Source: Lachnospiraceae bacterium | Lineage (GTDB): Bacteria > Bacillota > Clostridia > Lachnospirales > Lachnospiraceae | Direction of reading: 5' to 3' | Assembly (NCBI GenBank): GCA_024694625.1 | Contig: JAILJP010000030.1 | Coordinates: 1-64,000 of the forward strand | Length of the DNA stretch: 64,000 nt | Shown here: positions 63,756 to 64,000 of the stretch, piece after piece | Layout of the letters: each line of letters begins with the position of its first letter | Numbering within the stretch: the first letter of the stretch is position 1 | Position numbers and translations under genes: made by a program | The notes under the pieces: model-generated | What the model was told of the DNA's origin: nothing | What the model saw: the letters and a program-made list of their open reading frames with translations, nothing else | The model's database searches: none

Positions 63756-64000
63756 ACCCCAGAGAAAATGTGTTGGCTGCAATGAAATGAAAGATAAAAG
63801 CCAACTGATTCGAATTGCAAAAATAAGTGATGATGAATTTGTTTTTGACAAAACAGGAAAACAAAACGGTCGCGGTGCTTATATTTGTAAATCAAAGGAA
63901 TGTTTGGAAAAAGCATTTCGAAATAAGGGGTTTGAACGATCCTTTAAATGTAAAATTTCAACCGAGATTTATAATGGTTTAGAGCAGGAGATACAAGCAT
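63736..64000 (+). CDS. ylxR: YlxR (RnpM) family protein, 3' end cut by the window
   Basis: The first 88 codons of a small basic RNA-binding protein of the YlxR family (RnpM in recent B. subtilis work, an RNase P modulator). PQRKCVGCNEMKDK, with Cys12 and Cys15, and NGRGAYIC are diagnostic. The ATG at 63736 overlaps the end of nusA; a GTG at 63739 is an alternative. No stop occurs before base 64000; the family length is about 90 residues, so nearly all of it is present. Confidence 0.9.
   Translation, partial: MVKKKSKPQRKCVGCNEMKDKSQLIRIAKISDDEFVFDKTGKQNGRGAYICKSKECLEKAFRNKGFERSFKCKISTEIYNGLEQEIQA

Overview
The window is a 64 kb stretch of a low-GC Firmicutes chromosome, most likely a member of the Lachnospiraceae or a close Clostridia relative. 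The evidence is the housekeeping gene order (ackA, DUF177, rpmF, plsX, acpP, rnc, smc, ftsY; phoH, HD protein, ybeY; mreBCD, PBP2, minC, rodA, mgsA), the Rex regulator, AGGAGG ribosome binding sites, several TTG/GTG starts and A/T-rich sigma-A type promoters. Almost everything lies on the + strand; only aroA and tyrA are on the minus strand. I see no prophage, insertion sequence, CRISPR array or rRNA, and there is one tRNA.

Layout: 0.4-3.8 kb acetate kinase, L32 and fatty-acid initiation genes; 3.9-11.2 kb RNase III, SMC, FtsY, threonine deaminase and a NusG-II/Gx-transporter pair; 11.2-13.7 kb aroA-tyrA (minus); 13.9-17.6 kb an EF-G-like GTPase followed by an orphan Cas10/Cmr2-like protein; 17.6-24.7 kb leuS, icd, an ABC-F ATPase, rex and a coiled-coil protein; 24.7-29.8 kb nnr, a CNNM/CorC-like protein, a YebC-family regulator and glgA; 30-41 kb ftsK, fhs, a Zn-ribbon/TPR protein, rlmH, pyrimidine phosphorylase, phoH, a degenerate HD protein, ybeY and a DUF3048 protein; 41-52.4 kb a MOP flippase, two flavoproteins, mutS, mutL, miaA and a PLP lyase; 52.4-61.9 kb the cell-shape and wall cluster (mreBCD, PBP2, minC, rodA, mgsA, DD-carboxypeptidase, galE); 62-64 kb tRNA-Glu, rimP, nusA and a truncated ylxR.

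The most unusual locus is 13.87-17.55 kb. A 522-residue protein that looks like the Cas10/Cmr2 subunit of type III CRISPR systems (N-terminal Cmr2-like strand/helix, GDN motif, GGDE motif, no HD nuclease domain) sits without any CRISPR array or other cas gene, 26 bp behind an EF-G paralogue whose catalytic His and NKxD motif are altered, and just ahead of leuS. Its codon use resembles its neighbours, so it looks like a resident gene and not a recent arrival. A nucleotide-signalling role tied to translation is a hypothesis only.

Other departures from family norms are a minC with no minD/minE beside it and no recognisable RSGQ MinD-binding motif, a PgpH-like HD protein missing the Asp of its HD pair, a MutS whose Walker A reads GKY instead of GKS, and a near-consensus Rex operator over the -35 box of rex itself.
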